Positions 32,401-41,869 of a stretch of 64,000 nucleotides of DNA are shown piece by piece. Source of the DNA: Senegalimassilia anaerobia JC110 (GTDB lineage: Bacteria > Actinomycetota > Coriobacteriia > Coriobacteriales > Eggerthellaceae); assembly GCF_000236865.1 (NCBI RefSeq), contig NZ_HE611016.1, positions 210,018 to 274,017 of the forward strand, in the 5' to 3' direction. The first letter of the stretch is position 1, and every line of letters starts with the position of its first letter. A program made the translations under genes and the position numbers. The notes below the pieces were generated by a model that was not told the DNA's origin, ran no database searches, and worked only from the letters and a program-made list of their open reading frames with translations.

Positions 32401-35400
32401 CAGGTTGATGCGGTGAGCTGCTACCGCAACGTCGGAGAAACCGTCCAGCTTTCCGCGACGCCCGACAACGCGCAGTTCGTGGGCTGGTACGCGGCTGATG
32501 GCGACGATTCCGTGGCCATCAGCGATCAGGCAACCTGCGAATACGAAGTCGCGAAGCCCGCGAACGAATCCGCGCAGATAGAGATGACGCCCTGGTACTC
32601 GGCGATCCCGGCGAGCGTGGTGCTGAGCGTCGCCGGCACCGACGAGGACGGCAACGCCCCGGGCTACTTCTTGACCTCGGGCCTGTACGGCATCGGCCAG
32701 CAGGTAACGGTGAATGCGGTGCCCGAGCCGGGCTACGTGTTCGACTACGCTACCGATGCGCTTGGCAACACGGTTCCCGCAGCGTCCGATGGCTCGTACA
32801 CGTTCCTGCTGACCGGCGACACCGAGCTGGTGGCGCATTTCCGCGTGGCGGAAGATGAGTTCGAGGCGTTCGAAGCGCTCCAGATCGCGCTGCTTGCGGT
32901 GCTGGGCACGGTGGGGATCGTCGCCGCCGTATACGGCTTGGGCGAGATCGTGGATCCCATCATCGCGCAGGCCATGATCGACATCGCCGGCGCCGAGACC
33001 ATCGAGGAGCTGGCCCAGATCGGCAAGAACGTCCTCAAGGAAATCAAGGACATCTTCGATGATCACAAGCACGACAACGATCCGAACAAGCCCCACGGCG
33101 ACCATTCGGTCGAGATCGTGGCCACCGCCCATCCCGCGGAGGGCGGCATCGTGCGCGGCGGCGGCATCCATTTCGAGGGCACCATCGCCGAGCTCGAGGC
33201 TGTTCCCAACCCGGGCTATCGCTTCGTGTGCTGGAAGGAGGACGGCGTCGAGCGCTCCGTGTCGCAGCGCATGCAGATCCGCATCACCGACGCAACGCCC
33301 GAGGTGGTGGCCATGACGGCCGTGTTCGAACGCAACGTGCGCATCACCACGTCCGCCGAGGTGACGGGCGTCGATGCCGGCATCCCCACCGGCTGCAACG
33401 CCACGCCCGATGTGCAGACGCCGCGGCAGGGCCAGGAGGCGAAGGTGATCGCCACGGAAGGCGAGGGCTACGCGTTCGTCGGCTGGTTCGAGGACGGCAT
33501 AGAGGTCTCGAAGGCCCCCGTGTACGTGTTCCCCGCCGAGATTGATAGGCACCTGGTGGCGAAGTTCCGCAAGGCCGACCGCACCATCGTGGTGGGCGCC
33601 GACCCCGACGAGGGCGCGCAAGTGCTCTGCGACGGCGTGCCCGTCGAGGGCGGCGTGGTCAGGGCGGCCGATGGCGATATCCTCACGTTCACGGCGGTGC
33701 CTGCTGCGCGCGTCGACGACCCGGAAAAGAAGTACAAGCTGGTGGAGTGGCGCAAAAGCGACGATTCGGGGCGCACCGTCATCGACCGCGGCGATACATG
33801 CGAGTATCGCGTGGACGGCAACGGGCGCGTCACGGCCGTGATGGACGGCAAGGATGAGCATTCCGTCCGCGCCGCCGCCGACCCCGTGGAGGGCGGGATG
33901 GCTACGCTCAAAAACGGCGAAAGCGTCGGCGAGGTGCTCGATGTGCCCGAAGGGGAAAGCGTCACCGCTACGGCGGAGGCCCGCGAGGGCTATCTGTTCG
34001 ACGGCTGGTATATCAGCTACGGGGCGGCCGATGTGGCACCCACCTTCGCTTCGCATGATCAAACCTATACGTTCGCGCCCGTGGCAGACTGCACGGTGAC
34101 CGCCCGCTTCCAGCGTCTGTGCAAGGTGAGCGTGGTGGCCGAACCCGTCGACCAGCTAGCCGGCAAGTATACGGTGACCGGCGACGGCTACTGCGAAAGC
34201 GGCAAGCCCGTCACGCTTTCCGTGAAGCTTGCCGACGACGTGCGCGACAAGTTCACGTTCAAGGGCTGGTACCTCGGCGATTCCGGGGTTCCCATGGGAA
34301 CGGACCCCGACCACCTTGAGTTCACTCCCGAGCAGGACACGGTGGTGCGCGCGGTGTTCGCCGCTAAACGTTACCGCATAAGCGTGGAGACGAATTCGCA
34401 CCTGGTCGAACGCGGCTCCGTCGAGATCGAGGGACACCCCGGCGTCGACGCGGTCATGGCGGAATACGGAAGCACCGTGACCATCAAGGCGAACCCGAAC
34501 GAGGGCTTCCGGTTCGCCCATTGGAAGGACGGCAGCCGCAAGAAGCACCCCGAGCAGCAGCTGACCGTGCGCGTGACGGAGGATCAGACGTACAAGGCGG
34601 TGTTCAAGGGCGCGGAGCCCGAGGTGGTTATCGCGGCCGACACGTGGCTCGGCGGAACGGTCACCTGCAACGGCATCGAGGTCACCCCGGCGACGGATTC
34701 GTTCTCGCTGGGCCAGACGCTGCACCTGAAGGCCGAGCCGAAGACAGGGTATTTCTTCTGGGGCTGGTACGTGAACGGCATCTTCACCAGCCTTGATATG
34801 GAATGCGATGTGGTGGCGAAGGGGTTGACCGCCAAATCGGAGCGGTGCACGGTCACGGCGGCGTTCAAACCCTACGAAGTGGTCTGCCTGCCTGTGGCAA
34901 GCCCCGCCGACGGTGGGTCGGTGCGGGCCAGCCGCGTGTTCACCGAGCGCGGCGCGGAGGTTGCGCTCAAGGCGCAGGCGTCGCCCGGCTACGAGTTTGC
35001 GGGCTGGTATTCCGCTACCGGCGAGCTGGAGTCCTTCGAACCCGAGTTCACATGTCGCCTGATGCGCAGCCACGTGCACGTGGCGCATTTCGAGGAGCGC
35101 TCGTACGAGGTTTCGGCGGTGCCTGCGGTGGCCGACGGCGACGGGAGCTTGGTAGAGAACCGGTCGGCCGGCTGGGTGGAAGGCGCCGGGACGGTGGGCG
35201 CCGGCTATTCGTCAGCCCTTTCCGCACATGCGCTTTCGGGTTATGCGTTCGAATACTGGGCCGATGCCAAGGGCAACGTGGTGAGCCGCGATGCGGACTA
35301 CCGCTTCGTACCCTCCAGCGATACGAAGCTGTCCGCCGTGTTCGCCGCCAAGCAGTTCACCGTGAACGTTTCCGCAGGTGAAGGCTATGGCAGCGCCACG

Positions 35401-38400
35401 GGCTCGGGCACCTACGCCGCAGGCGAGGTAGCGTGCGTCAGCGCCATCCCGGCAGCCGGGGCGCATTTCGTCGGCTGGTTCAGCGGCGGCGTCTGCCTGT
35501 CAACCGACGCCACATACCGCTTCCCGGTGAGCGCGGATATCGACCTGGAGGCCGTGTTCGGCATGGGCTCGTTCACGGTGACCACCATCGCCTCCCCGGC
35601 GGAGGCGGGCTACGTGAGCGGCTTCGGTGGCTTCGACGAGGGGCAGCGCACCACGCTGTCGGCCACGGCCAAGCCCGGCTTCACCTTCGATTGCTGGCGC
35701 GACGCGCAGGGTGCGCAGGTCAGCGGCCTTCCCGAGTGCACGGTGACCGTCACGGGCGATGCCGCGTACACCGCGTGCTTCACGCGCAACTCCTATGGCG
35801 TGTCGCTCAGCTCGAACGTCGAGGGCATCGGCGAGCTGTCTGGCGAGGGCGTGTACGAGTTCGGCCAGGTGGTGCACATTCAGGCGCGGCAGACCGACGA
35901 CCGGCGCTTCGTCGGCTGGCAGTTGGTGGGCGCGGACGGCTCGAAGACGCATTTCGCCGACGATGCGGATACCTGGTTCGTGCTCGACGAGGACCTGGTC
36001 GAGTCCCTGGACGACGGCGTGCTGGAGCTTGAGGCGCAGTTCGCCGACCCGTACGAGGTGGCGGTCAAGGCGACCCCGGTGGTGAAGGGCAAGTCCACGA
36101 ACCGCCGTTGCCGCGTGCAGGGTACCGGCGCTTACGAGGCGGGAGAGACCGTCACGCTCAACGCCGTCGCGGGTCTGGGCTACCGGTTCGTCGGGTGGAC
36201 CTCCGATCGGGAGGGGCATGCCGTGGTCAGCACGGACGAGGTGCTCGGCTTCGAGGCCGAATCCGACGTGATGTACTACGCGCAGTTCGAGGCGGACGGG
36301 CAGGTCACCATCACCGCGTCCCAAAGCTCCATATTGCGCGGAAAGGCATTTCTGACCAGCGGAAATGGCTTGACAAGCGCTACGAAGACCTGCGACAAGG
36401 GCGACCCGTTCGTTGCCATGGCCATCCCGTGGTCGACCTACCGCTTCTCGCATTGGATTAACGATGCGGGCGCCGTCTTGAGTTACAACGCCGTGTACGT
36501 GGGCATCGCCCAGCAGGACATGCAGCTGACGGCCGTGTTCTACGACGCTGGTTTCGACCTGCAGGTGGACACGTATCCGGCTAGCGCGGGCTTCTCCACG
36601 GTGGTCCCATTCACCGGCGACGGCTACCTGACGGCGACGTGGATGGTGACCATCCCGTTCCCCGGTTGGAGGTTCCGCTACTGGATCGATGAACGCGGCG
36701 CGCCGGTGGGCTTCAGCCCGGTCATCGTGCGGCCGGCGGTGGCGAACAAGACCTACACGGCGTATTACGTAAGGGATTCGTGGAACGTCGTGGCGGTCGA
36801 CCCGCGCGACGGCGGGCATATCGATGGCTCGTCGGAAAACGATGAGTGGGGATGCGCCCTGGTCGACAAGGTGGAGAATGGCTCCTCGTGCACGTTGCGC
36901 GCCGTGCCCGATGAAGGCTACGTTTTCGATGGCTGGTATGCGATCGGGAAGGACGGCGCCGCGGGTTCCAGGCCGGTGAGCACGGATGCGGCTTGGACGT
37001 TCACGCCTGAAGACGACGTGACGGTGGCGGCGCGATTCGCGGAGACGCCGAAACTTGAGGTGAAAGCGTCGGCGGTCAACGGCATGGTTGATCCGGCCAG
37101 CGCTGCCGTGCCCCAGGGCGGCAGCGCCTCGTTCACGGCGACGCCTTATGACGGGTGCTACTTGGAGCGAGCGACCGTGGTCGACGTGCGCGACGGCTCC
37201 ATCTCGGATTCCGTTGAGCTGGACATCGCAGATTACCAGGGCGGAAGCTACCGCGTCACCTTGAACGATATCGATGCGCCGCAAAGGCTGGCGTTCTCGT
37301 TCGCTCGCGCGGGCCAGCCCGTGGTGAAGGCCCAGCCGCAGGGCGCCAGCGTGCATGAGGGCGAAGCGGCAACGCTTTCGGTTGCGGCCGATGCCGCCGA
37401 GGAAGTCCTTGCCCACGAGGAGGTCTCGTGCGGGGCCGCGGCGTCGCACGAGCTGGGCTACCAGTGGTTCCGCGTGTTCGATGGCGGCGAGGACGTGGCG
37501 CTTGAGGGCGAAACATCTGCTTCGCTGACGTTCGATCGCGCTGCGGCGGCGGATGCGGGTTCGTACTATTGCCGCATCACGCAAACGTATCTGGGTACGG
37601 CGACGTCCGTCGAGACCGATCGGGCCGAGGTGTCCATAGCCAAGCGGGAAGACCTGGCGTTCAACGCATGCGGGTTGCCCGTTGCGACCGCTCATAGCAA
37701 ATACGTTGGGGCAATCAAGCCCGCCACCGGCGGCACCGCGCCTTATACATATGCGGTTGCGCCTGACAGCGCGTTGCCTGAGGGCTTGCACCTGGAGGTT
37801 GCCGAGGACGGCGCGGTGCGGATCACGGGAACGCCGGAGAGCGCGGGAGTGTTCGGCTTCGACATCACGTGCTCCGATTCCGCTGATCAGACGTGCGTTG
37901 CCCGCTTCGCGCTAACGATGGCGCCGCAGAAGGCGGATTTGTCGTTTGCCGAGGCGAACTTCGTGTACGACGGCCAGCCGCAGGCCCCCGAGCTTAAGGG
38001 CGTTCCGGACGGGTGCGCAGGCTCCGTCAAACTGTCTTTCACGGGAACGGGCGACACCCGCTATTCCAGCAGCACCGCTCCCACGGATGCGGGCACGTAC
38101 CGGGTGGTGGCAGGACTGGCAGCAAACGGGTACGTCGGGCGCACCGTCGCCGAGTTTGCGATTGCGCAAAAGCCCGTTTCCTTCGACATCGCGGCGGTTG
38201 ATTGCGTGTACGACGGGAATGCCCATGGTGTGCAGGTGGATGCGCACGAGCTGAGCGAGCGGGATTATTCCGTGACGTACGAGGGCGCCGATGGCACCGA
38301 TGGCACCGTGTACGGCCCGACCTTCGAAGCTCCGCGCGACAGCGGCAGCTACGTTGCGACGGCGCGCGTTGAGAACCCGAACCTGGTCGGCGAGCAGAAG

Positions 38401-39777
38401 GCCTCGTTCGCCATAGCGAAGGCGCCGCAGGCTATCACGGGCCCAATGTCGTATTCGGGCGTGTTCGGCGGCCCGGGCATCGTTTTGCAGAACACGGCGA
38501 AGACTCCGGTGACGTTCGAGCTTGTGCAGGATGCCGGCGGCGACGCGCCCGTTTCGCTACAGGGCCGCTATGCCACGATCAACGCCGCCGGTACCGCGCG
38601 CGTGATCGCTCGGGCGGCCGGGAGCCGCAACTACCTTGCGGCCGACGATGTGGAGCTGACCCTTTCGGTGGCGCCTGCCCAGCTTCTGGTGGCGGTGGAC
38701 GACGCCGAGCGTATGGAAGGGGAGAGCAACCCCGCCTTCACCAGCAGCTTGGTGAGCCGTGCGAACACGGGTGGGGTCGAGGTTCGCTATTCGTGCGATG
38801 CCGACGAGAAGTCGCCGGCTGGTGACTACATTATTAATGCAGGTGTCGACGACCCCAACTTCGCCGCAACCATCGTGCCGGGCACGCTCACGGTGAAGGC
38901 GAAGCCGGAGCCCGATCCCGGGCCGGGACCCGTGGACCCGGACAACCCGGAGCCGGGTCCCGACCCCGACAACCCGGAGCCGGGTCCTGACCCCGACAAC
39001 CCGGAGCCGGGTCCGACCCCCGATCCCGACAACCCGGAGCCTGGTCCCGATCCTGACCCTGACAACCCCGAACCGGGTCCGGTTGATCCGCCGAATCCGC
39101 CCGATCCGGGTCCGGGACCCGATCCCGATAATCCGGACCCCGGTCCTGGTCCCGACCCCGACAATCCCGAACCCGGGCCGGGGCCCGAGCCTGGGCCGGA
39201 TAATCCGGATAACCCCGAACCTGGACCGGGGCCTGGCCCTGAACCGGGTCCGGGGCCGTCGCCCGACCCTGGTCCGGTGAACCCGCCTGCCCCGGGACCT
39301 GATCCCGATCCGCCGAATCCGCCTGACCCTGGTCCGGGTCCTGGACCAGGGCCCGAGCCCGAGCCTGGGCCTAACCCCGGGCCGGATCCGGTGGATCCCG
39401 GCAAGCCAGATCCCGGGCCTGGCCCGAGCCCGGACAACCCGGATGGTCCCGATAACCCGGACAACCCGGATAACCCGAACGGACCTGACAACCCGGATAA
39501 GCCGGACCCGTCCGATCCGTCTAAACCGGGCTCGGACTCCGACAACCCCGGACCTGGTTCCGGCAACTCGGACGACTCGAATTCGGACAATTCGGGCGAC
39601 CCTGGCGACCCGGATAACCCGGACGGCTCCGCTAACGCTTCTGTAGCCGCAGCGCTTGGGCAAACGGGTGACGCTGCCGCTAAGACCGGCGCCGCGGCAA
39701 CCGGTGTCGCGGCGCTCATTGCGGCGGCGGTGGCTGCCCTTGCGGCCGCCCTCGCGACGCGCCGGCGTCGCAGGTAA
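29422..39777 (+). CDS. giant multidomain cell-surface protein (LRR, InlB-type repeats, Ig/MBG, Pro-rich stalk, sorting signal)
   Basis: 3451-aa predicted wall-attached surface protein, probably an adhesin or stalk. Order: signal peptide ending near ASA-GED (residue 29); low-complexity Ala/Gly/Ser/Asp region (30-160); BspA-like leucine-rich repeats (about 165-440, e.g. IGDFAFAACAKL and IGAQAFAGCSSL). About 25-30 divergent InlB/bacterial repeats follow (about 545-2545), each with a F-x-GW core such as YRFVGW. Next come an Ig-like domain (2630-2740, with SYYCRI), a He_PIG-like domain, MBG-like domains (2835-3160), a Pro/Asp/Asn/Gly stalk (about 3160-3405), LGQTGD (3412-3417), a hydrophobic helix and a five-Arg tail. 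LGQTGD resembles an LPXTG variant. A hydrophobic helix also lies inside the repeat array (about 1155-1180). AAAGG precedes ATG 29422. Confidence 0.9.
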   Translation: MKSVGICNALLRVLLSVALVVSFTPIPASAGEDATGAGGSPSASVGEQGSALSEGSGEAALTGGAAVEVVGAAADAGGASSGSDAESPAGEDGDDTATDASSPAGEGADSASSADKGAGEGADSASPEGGETGPKAAGEAADVADDPAERAAGDEPAQQGVLYPFGKLMANGYVYACDEQGDLTKPVDEDDPERNAISARDVTNLIVDYHAANIPKGLCESSTSLTSVRFENDRLDSIGDFAFAACAKLSFISFSDMHIGSIGAQAFAGCSSLTSLSIKKPAEMGALGEGCFLKSGLESTGLGNVKGLTSIPTDAYEGCQNLSDTGLGQNQQIASVGNWAFANCPNLHVTGLETNTSVSQLGDGCFSGSNLDGGLILPSGSQIEELPSRTFADTNLDYAYFRCDHAVLIDVDTFPKRGMQVMVPSDLVGLYRSGFPELNWDGCNGATPVSVAECLKDLRIEHDPNVMEYAEDDKVSLAGMKVTFDHGYGRSSFAYEDLKNCAFAQFIEVYPDDGYLFRSSFHGQRIHMTYDDGEVYLDAYSAEPMREGGNTDLAVDIRYDGALSSGDSATGAGQYKPGETCVVVANATTPGRTFAYWTDEEGNILSEDQWYEFTVERDTLLTAVFADKAQVAPEVHLGSADGRQVIGAKASVVVDGRDMGSSFTTYAGKYVTLTCEYDAAKYHFDHWESSLDGHYLGSRPGDTIEYEAVAGETPIAVLMEYGQVNVSAKSASGLALGQVSGSGTYELGQTVKLSAIPAKGCRFLGWMHRGELMSTEASYAYRVQDFDEVTGWFAFDFSQTWVAVRAASAQPDRGSVSGAGMYEEGTQVTLAATPNAGFAFSGWLRDGEPIEGGESLVVTAESADQTDALVKRSPLYTATFEPIPCKVSYEQTLDTGGRTLMEGVEVPQVTGNLTSEGGQVVTLDAKALAMRDDDTVFTGWLDAVTGERVCESPVYEFTPAGDTTLQARFSLKEVGVHINPAQTTDHSEAYAHLQVDAVSCYRNVGETVQLSATPDNAQFVGWYAADGDDSVAISDQATCEYEVAKPANESAQIEMTPWYSAIPASVVLSVAGTDEDGNAPGYFLTSGLYGIGQQVTVNAVPEPGYVFDYATDALGNTVPAASDGSYTFLLTGDTELVAHFRVAEDEFEAFEALQIALLAVLGTVGIVAAVYGLGEIVDPIIAQAMIDIAGAETIEELAQIGKNVLKEIKDIFDDHKHDNDPNKPHGDHSVEIVATAHPAEGGIVRGGGIHFEGTIAELEAVPNPGYRFVCWKEDGVERSVSQRMQIRITDATPEVVAMTAVFERNVRITTSAEVTGVDAGIPTGCNATPDVQTPRQGQEAKVIATEGEGYAFVGWFEDGIEVSKAPVYVFPAEIDRHLVAKFRKADRTIVVGADPDEGAQVLCDGVPVEGGVVRAADGDILTFTAVPAARVDDPEKKYKLVEWRKSDDSGRTVIDRGDTCEYRVDGNGRVTAVMDGKDEHSVRAAADPVEGGMATLKNGESVGEVLDVPEGESVTATAEAREGYLFDGWYISYGAADVAPTFASHDQTYTFAPVADCTVTARFQRLCKVSVVAEPVDQLAGKYTVTGDGYCESGKPVTLSVKLADDVRDKFTFKGWYLGDSGVPMGTDPDHLEFTPEQDTVVRAVFAAKRYRISVETNSHLVERGSVEIEGHPGVDAVMAEYGSTVTIKANPNEGFRFAHWKDGSRKKHPEQQLTVRVTEDQTYKAVFKGAEPEVVIAADTWLGGTVTCNGIEVTPATDSFSLGQTLHLKAEPKTGYFFWGWYVNGIFTSLDMECDVVAKGLTAKSERCTVTAAFKPYEVVCLPVASPADGGSVRASRVFTERGAEVALKAQASPGYEFAGWYSATGELESFEPEFTCRLMRSHVHVAHFEERSYEVSAVPAVADGDGSLVENRSAGWVEGAGTVGAGYSSALSAHALSGYAFEYWADAKGNVVSRDADYRFVPSSDTKLSAVFAAKQFTVNVSAGEGYGSATGSGTYAAGEVACVSAIPAAGAHFVGWFSGGVCLSTDATYRFPVSADIDLEAVFGMGSFTVTTIASPAEAGYVSGFGGFDEGQRTTLSATAKPGFTFDCWRDAQGAQVSGLPECTVTVTGDAAYTACFTRNSYGVSLSSNVEGIGELSGEGVYEFGQVVHIQARQTDDRRFVGWQLVGADGSKTHFADDADTWFVLDEDLVESLDDGVLELEAQFADPYEVAVKATPVVKGKSTNRRCRVQGTGAYEAGETVTLNAVAGLGYRFVGWTSDREGHAVVSTDEVLGFEAESDVMYYAQFEADGQVTITASQSSILRGKAFLTSGNGLTSATKTCDKGDPFVAMAIPWSTYRFSHWINDAGAVLSYNAVYVGIAQQDMQLTAVFYDAGFDLQVDTYPASAGFSTVVPFTGDGYLTATWMVTIPFPGWRFRYWIDERGAPVGFSPVIVRPAVANKTYTAYYVRDSWNVVAVDPRDGGHIDGSSENDEWGCALVDKVENGSSCTLRAVPDEGYVFDGWYAIGKDGAAGSRPVSTDAAWTFTPEDDVTVAARFAETPKLEVKASAVNGMVDPASAAVPQGGSASFTATPYDGCYLERATVVDVRDGSISDSVELDIADYQGGSYRVTLNDIDAPQRLAFSFARAGQPVVKAQPQGASVHEGEAATLSVAADAAEEVLAHEEVSCGAAASHELGYQWFRVFDGGEDVALEGETSASLTFDRAAAADAGSYYCRITQTYLGTATSVETDRAEVSIAKREDLAFNACGLPVATAHSKYVGAIKPATGGTAPYTYAVAPDSALPEGLHLEVAEDGAVRITGTPESAGVFGFDITCSDSADQTCVARFALTMAPQKADLSFAEANFVYDGQPQAPELKGVPDGCAGSVKLSFTGTGDTRYSSSTAPTDAGTYRVVAGLAANGYVGRTVAEFAIAQKPVSFDIAAVDCVYDGNAHGVQVDAHELSERDYSVTYEGADGTDGTVYGPTFEAPRDSGSYVATARVENPNLVGEQKASFAIAKAPQAITGPMSYSGVFGGPGIVLQNTAKTPVTFELVQDAGGDAPVSLQGRYATINAAGTARVIARAAGSRNYLAADDVELTLSVAPAQLLVAVDDAERMEGESNPAFTSSLVSRANTGGVEVRYSCDADEKSPAGDYIINAGVDDPNFAATIVPGTLTVKAKPEPDPGPGPVDPDNPEPGPDPDNPEPGPDPDNPEPGPTPDPDNPEPGPDPDPDNPEPGPVDPPNPPDPGPGPDPDNPDPGPGPDPDNPEPGPGPEPGPDNPDNPEPGPGPGPEPGPGPSPDPGPVNPPAPGPDPDPPNPPDPGPGPGPGPEPEPGPNPGPDPVDPGKPDPGPGPSPDNPDGPDNPDNPDNPNGPDNPDKPDPSDPSKPGSDSDNPGPGSGNSDDSNSDNSGDPGDPDNPDGSANASVAAALGQTGDAAAKTGAAATGVAALIAAAVAALAAALATRRRRR
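38905..39640 (+). repeat. tandem DNA repeats encoding the Pro-rich stalk
   Basis: Degenerate units encode PDPDNPEPGP, then PGPGP and finally NPDNPD runs. The first copies (38935-39075) are nearly identical at DNA level, so length variation between strains is likely. Confidence 0.85.
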
Positions 39778-39933
39778 AGTCAACGGTTGGTTACGATTCC
39801 CCGTCGCCGCCGTTCCCGCTTCGGCGTGTGCTAGCATGAAAGGAAGGATTCCTGCCATGCTGCACGCGTCGTTGCGCTGCTCGGGGCCGCTAGCCGTGTG
39901 GGATGGTATCGATTGCGAAGGGGAGGGCCGCCT

Positions 39934-41673
39934 ATGCTGGAGACCGTCGATTTCTCTGAGGAACCGCTTCCGAAGGAAGAATACAAGGCACGCCGTGATG
40001 CGCTGACCGAGCGTTTGGTGGTGCTACAGCAGGAAGCGCGCGCCGCCGGCGTGGGCCTTGTGGTGCTGTTCGAGGGCTGGAACGGCGCGGGCAAGGGCAG
40101 CCGCATCTCCGACCTTATGTACAACCTTGACGCCCGCGCCACCAGCGTGTACGTCACCGAGAACTTCAACGCCGTCGATGCGGCGTCGTTCCCGGGCGCG
40201 GAGCACGGCGTAGGCGGCTTCTATCCCATGATGCAGCAGTTTTGGAAGGCGCTCGGCGGCCGTGGCACCATCACCTTCTACGACCGCGGCTGGTACACCT
40301 CGGCCGTGCAGCGCATGCTCTACACCCAGTTCGGCGAGGTGAAGATCAAAAACGGCAAGGTCCTCCACCCCCGCGCCACGGTTGCGCGCGCCGTGCGCGA
40401 GGCCGCCGAGGAGCGCCATATCGACGCGCTGCGCGGCGCACTTGCCAGCTCTGCCGACTTCGAGAAGCAGCTCACCGACGACGGCTACGTGGTGGTCAAA
40501 TTCTTCGTCCACGTGACGAAGGAGGCGCAGCGCAAGCGTCTGACGCGCCTGCGCCGCGACCCCGCCACCGCCTGGCGCGTGTCCGACGGCAAGATGGCCA
40601 CCATCGGCGAATACGAGGAGGCGTACCGCCTGTACGACAATCTGCTCGAGGGCAGCGACTTCTCGTACGCGCCGTGGCACCTGATCAACGGCGAGGACAA
40701 GCGTCGCGCCAACCTCAAGATCACCGAGACGCTGGTCGACGCTCTCGACAAGGCGCTTTACGCGAAGAAGGACCCCGCCGCCCTTGCGGCGGCCGCGAAG
40801 GCGCAGGCCAATAGCGCCGGTGCGGCCGAGGAGGTGCCGCTGGAGGGCCGTTCCCCCGAGCAGCAGCTTGCCGTGGTGCAAGCCGCCGCCGAGCAGGCTG
40901 CCGCGCAGGCCGCTCACGCCCCGCGAGCGAGTCGCTTCCGCATCGTGGACAGGGTTCCCAGCCTTGACCAGGTCGATCATGGCCTGGTGCTCGATCACGA
41001 AGAGTACAAGGATCGCCTGAAAAAGCAGCAGAAGCGCCTGAACAAGCTGGAAATGGAGATGTACCAGGCGCGCGTCCCGCTCGTGCTCATGTTCGAGGGT
41101 TGGGACGCGGCGGGCAAGGGCGGCGCCATCAAGCGCGTGGCCCAGGCCCTCGATGCGCGCGCCTACACCATCTTCCCCAGCCCGGCGCCCACCAAGCCCG
41201 AGCTCGCCCATCCTCACCTGTGGCGCTACTGGACCCGCCTTCCGAAGGCGGGTCACGTGGGCATCTACGACCGCAGCTGGTACGGCCGTGTGCTGGTGGA
41301 GCGCGTGGAGGGCTTCGCCACCGACGCCCAGTGGGCTCGCGCCTACGACGAGATCAACGAGTTCGAGCAGGAGCTGGTGCGCTGGGGCGCCGTGCTGCTG
41401 AAGTTCTGGGTGGACATCAGTCAGGACGAGCAGCTCGCCCGTTTCCGCGCCCGTCAGGAAGACCCCGCCAAGCAGTGGAAGATCACCGACGAGGATTGGC
41501 GCAACCGCGACAAGTATCCGCAGTACAAAAGCGCTGTCGAGGACATGTTCCGCCTGACGTCCACGCCGTTCGCGCCGTGGATCGTGCTGGAGTCCGACGA
41601 TAAGCGCTTCGCCCGCGTCAAGGCGCTCGAGGTCATCAACGATGCGCTCGAGGCGCGGTTGCACGGCGAGTGA
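39934..41673 (+). CDS. pap: two-domain PPK2: polyphosphate:AMP phosphotransferase
   Basis: Uses polyphosphate to phosphorylate AMP (class II PPK2). The 579-aa protein has two PPK2 domains. The first has FEGWNGAGKGSRI (Walker A about 48-56) and FYDRGWYTS; the second has FEGWDAAGKGGAIKRV (about 387-400) and IYDRSWYGRVLVERVEGF (Walker B/lid). The duplication matches characterised PAP enzymes rather than single-domain PPK2. A linker of about 70 residues rich in Ala and Glu joins the halves. ATG 39934 has GGGGAGGG upstream; an earlier GTG at 39898 lacks one. It forms a polyphosphate set with ppk and ppx, separated only by the surface-protein gene. Confidence 0.92.
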   Translation: MLETVDFSEEPLPKEEYKARRDALTERLVVLQQEARAAGVGLVVLFEGWNGAGKGSRISDLMYNLDARATSVYVTENFNAVDAASFPGAEHGVGGFYPMMQQFWKALGGRGTITFYDRGWYTSAVQRMLYTQFGEVKIKNGKVLHPRATVARAVREAAEERHIDALRGALASSADFEKQLTDDGYVVVKFFVHVTKEAQRKRLTRLRRDPATAWRVSDGKMATIGEYEEAYRLYDNLLEGSDFSYAPWHLINGEDKRRANLKITETLVDALDKALYAKKDPAALAAAAKAQANSAGAAEEVPLEGRSPEQQLAVVQAAAEQAAAQAAHAPRASRFRIVDRVPSLDQVDHGLVLDHEEYKDRLKKQQKRLNKLEMEMYQARVPLVLMFEGWDAAGKGGAIKRVAQALDARAYTIFPSPAPTKPELAHPHLWRYWTRLPKAGHVGIYDRSWYGRVLVERVEGFATDAQWARAYDEINEFEQELVRWGAVLLKFWVDISQDEQLARFRARQEDPAKQWKITDEDWRNRDKYPQYKSAVEDMFRLTSTPFAPWIVLESDDKRFARVKALEVINDALEARLHGE

Positions 41674-41767
41674 AGGCGCGGTAGTATTGCTTGATAACCA
41701 CATTGGGTGCAGGGCGCCGGCCGGTCGGAGACAGCCTGCGCATATATAAAGGAAAAGGGGTTGCGTT

Positions 41768-41869
41768 ATGGTTCCAAGTTGGACGATTCCGGTCATAGTC
41801 GCGGTCATAGTCATCGTGATCATCGGCTTCATCTTGAAGGGCTTTCTCGACGAGATGAAGAAGAAATAG
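41768..41869 (+). CDS. 33-aa single-span membrane peptide
   Basis: Small open frame of 34 codons including stop. It starts with ATG 41768 after AAGGGG at a proper distance. The peptide begins MVPSWTIPV, has a continuous Val/Ile hydrophobic segment (residues 7-23) and ends with a charged tail (GFLDEMKKK). The composition fits a genuine one-helix membrane protein with a positive inside. It lies 94 bases after the PAP gene on the same strand. No function can be assigned. Confidence 0.6.
   Translation: MVPSWTIPVIVAVIVIVIIGFILKGFLDEMKKK

Noticed and set aside
38905-39640. CRISPR-like regular repeats
   Set aside because: The repetition is in frame, encodes a Pro-rich stalk, and has no spacers of constant length.
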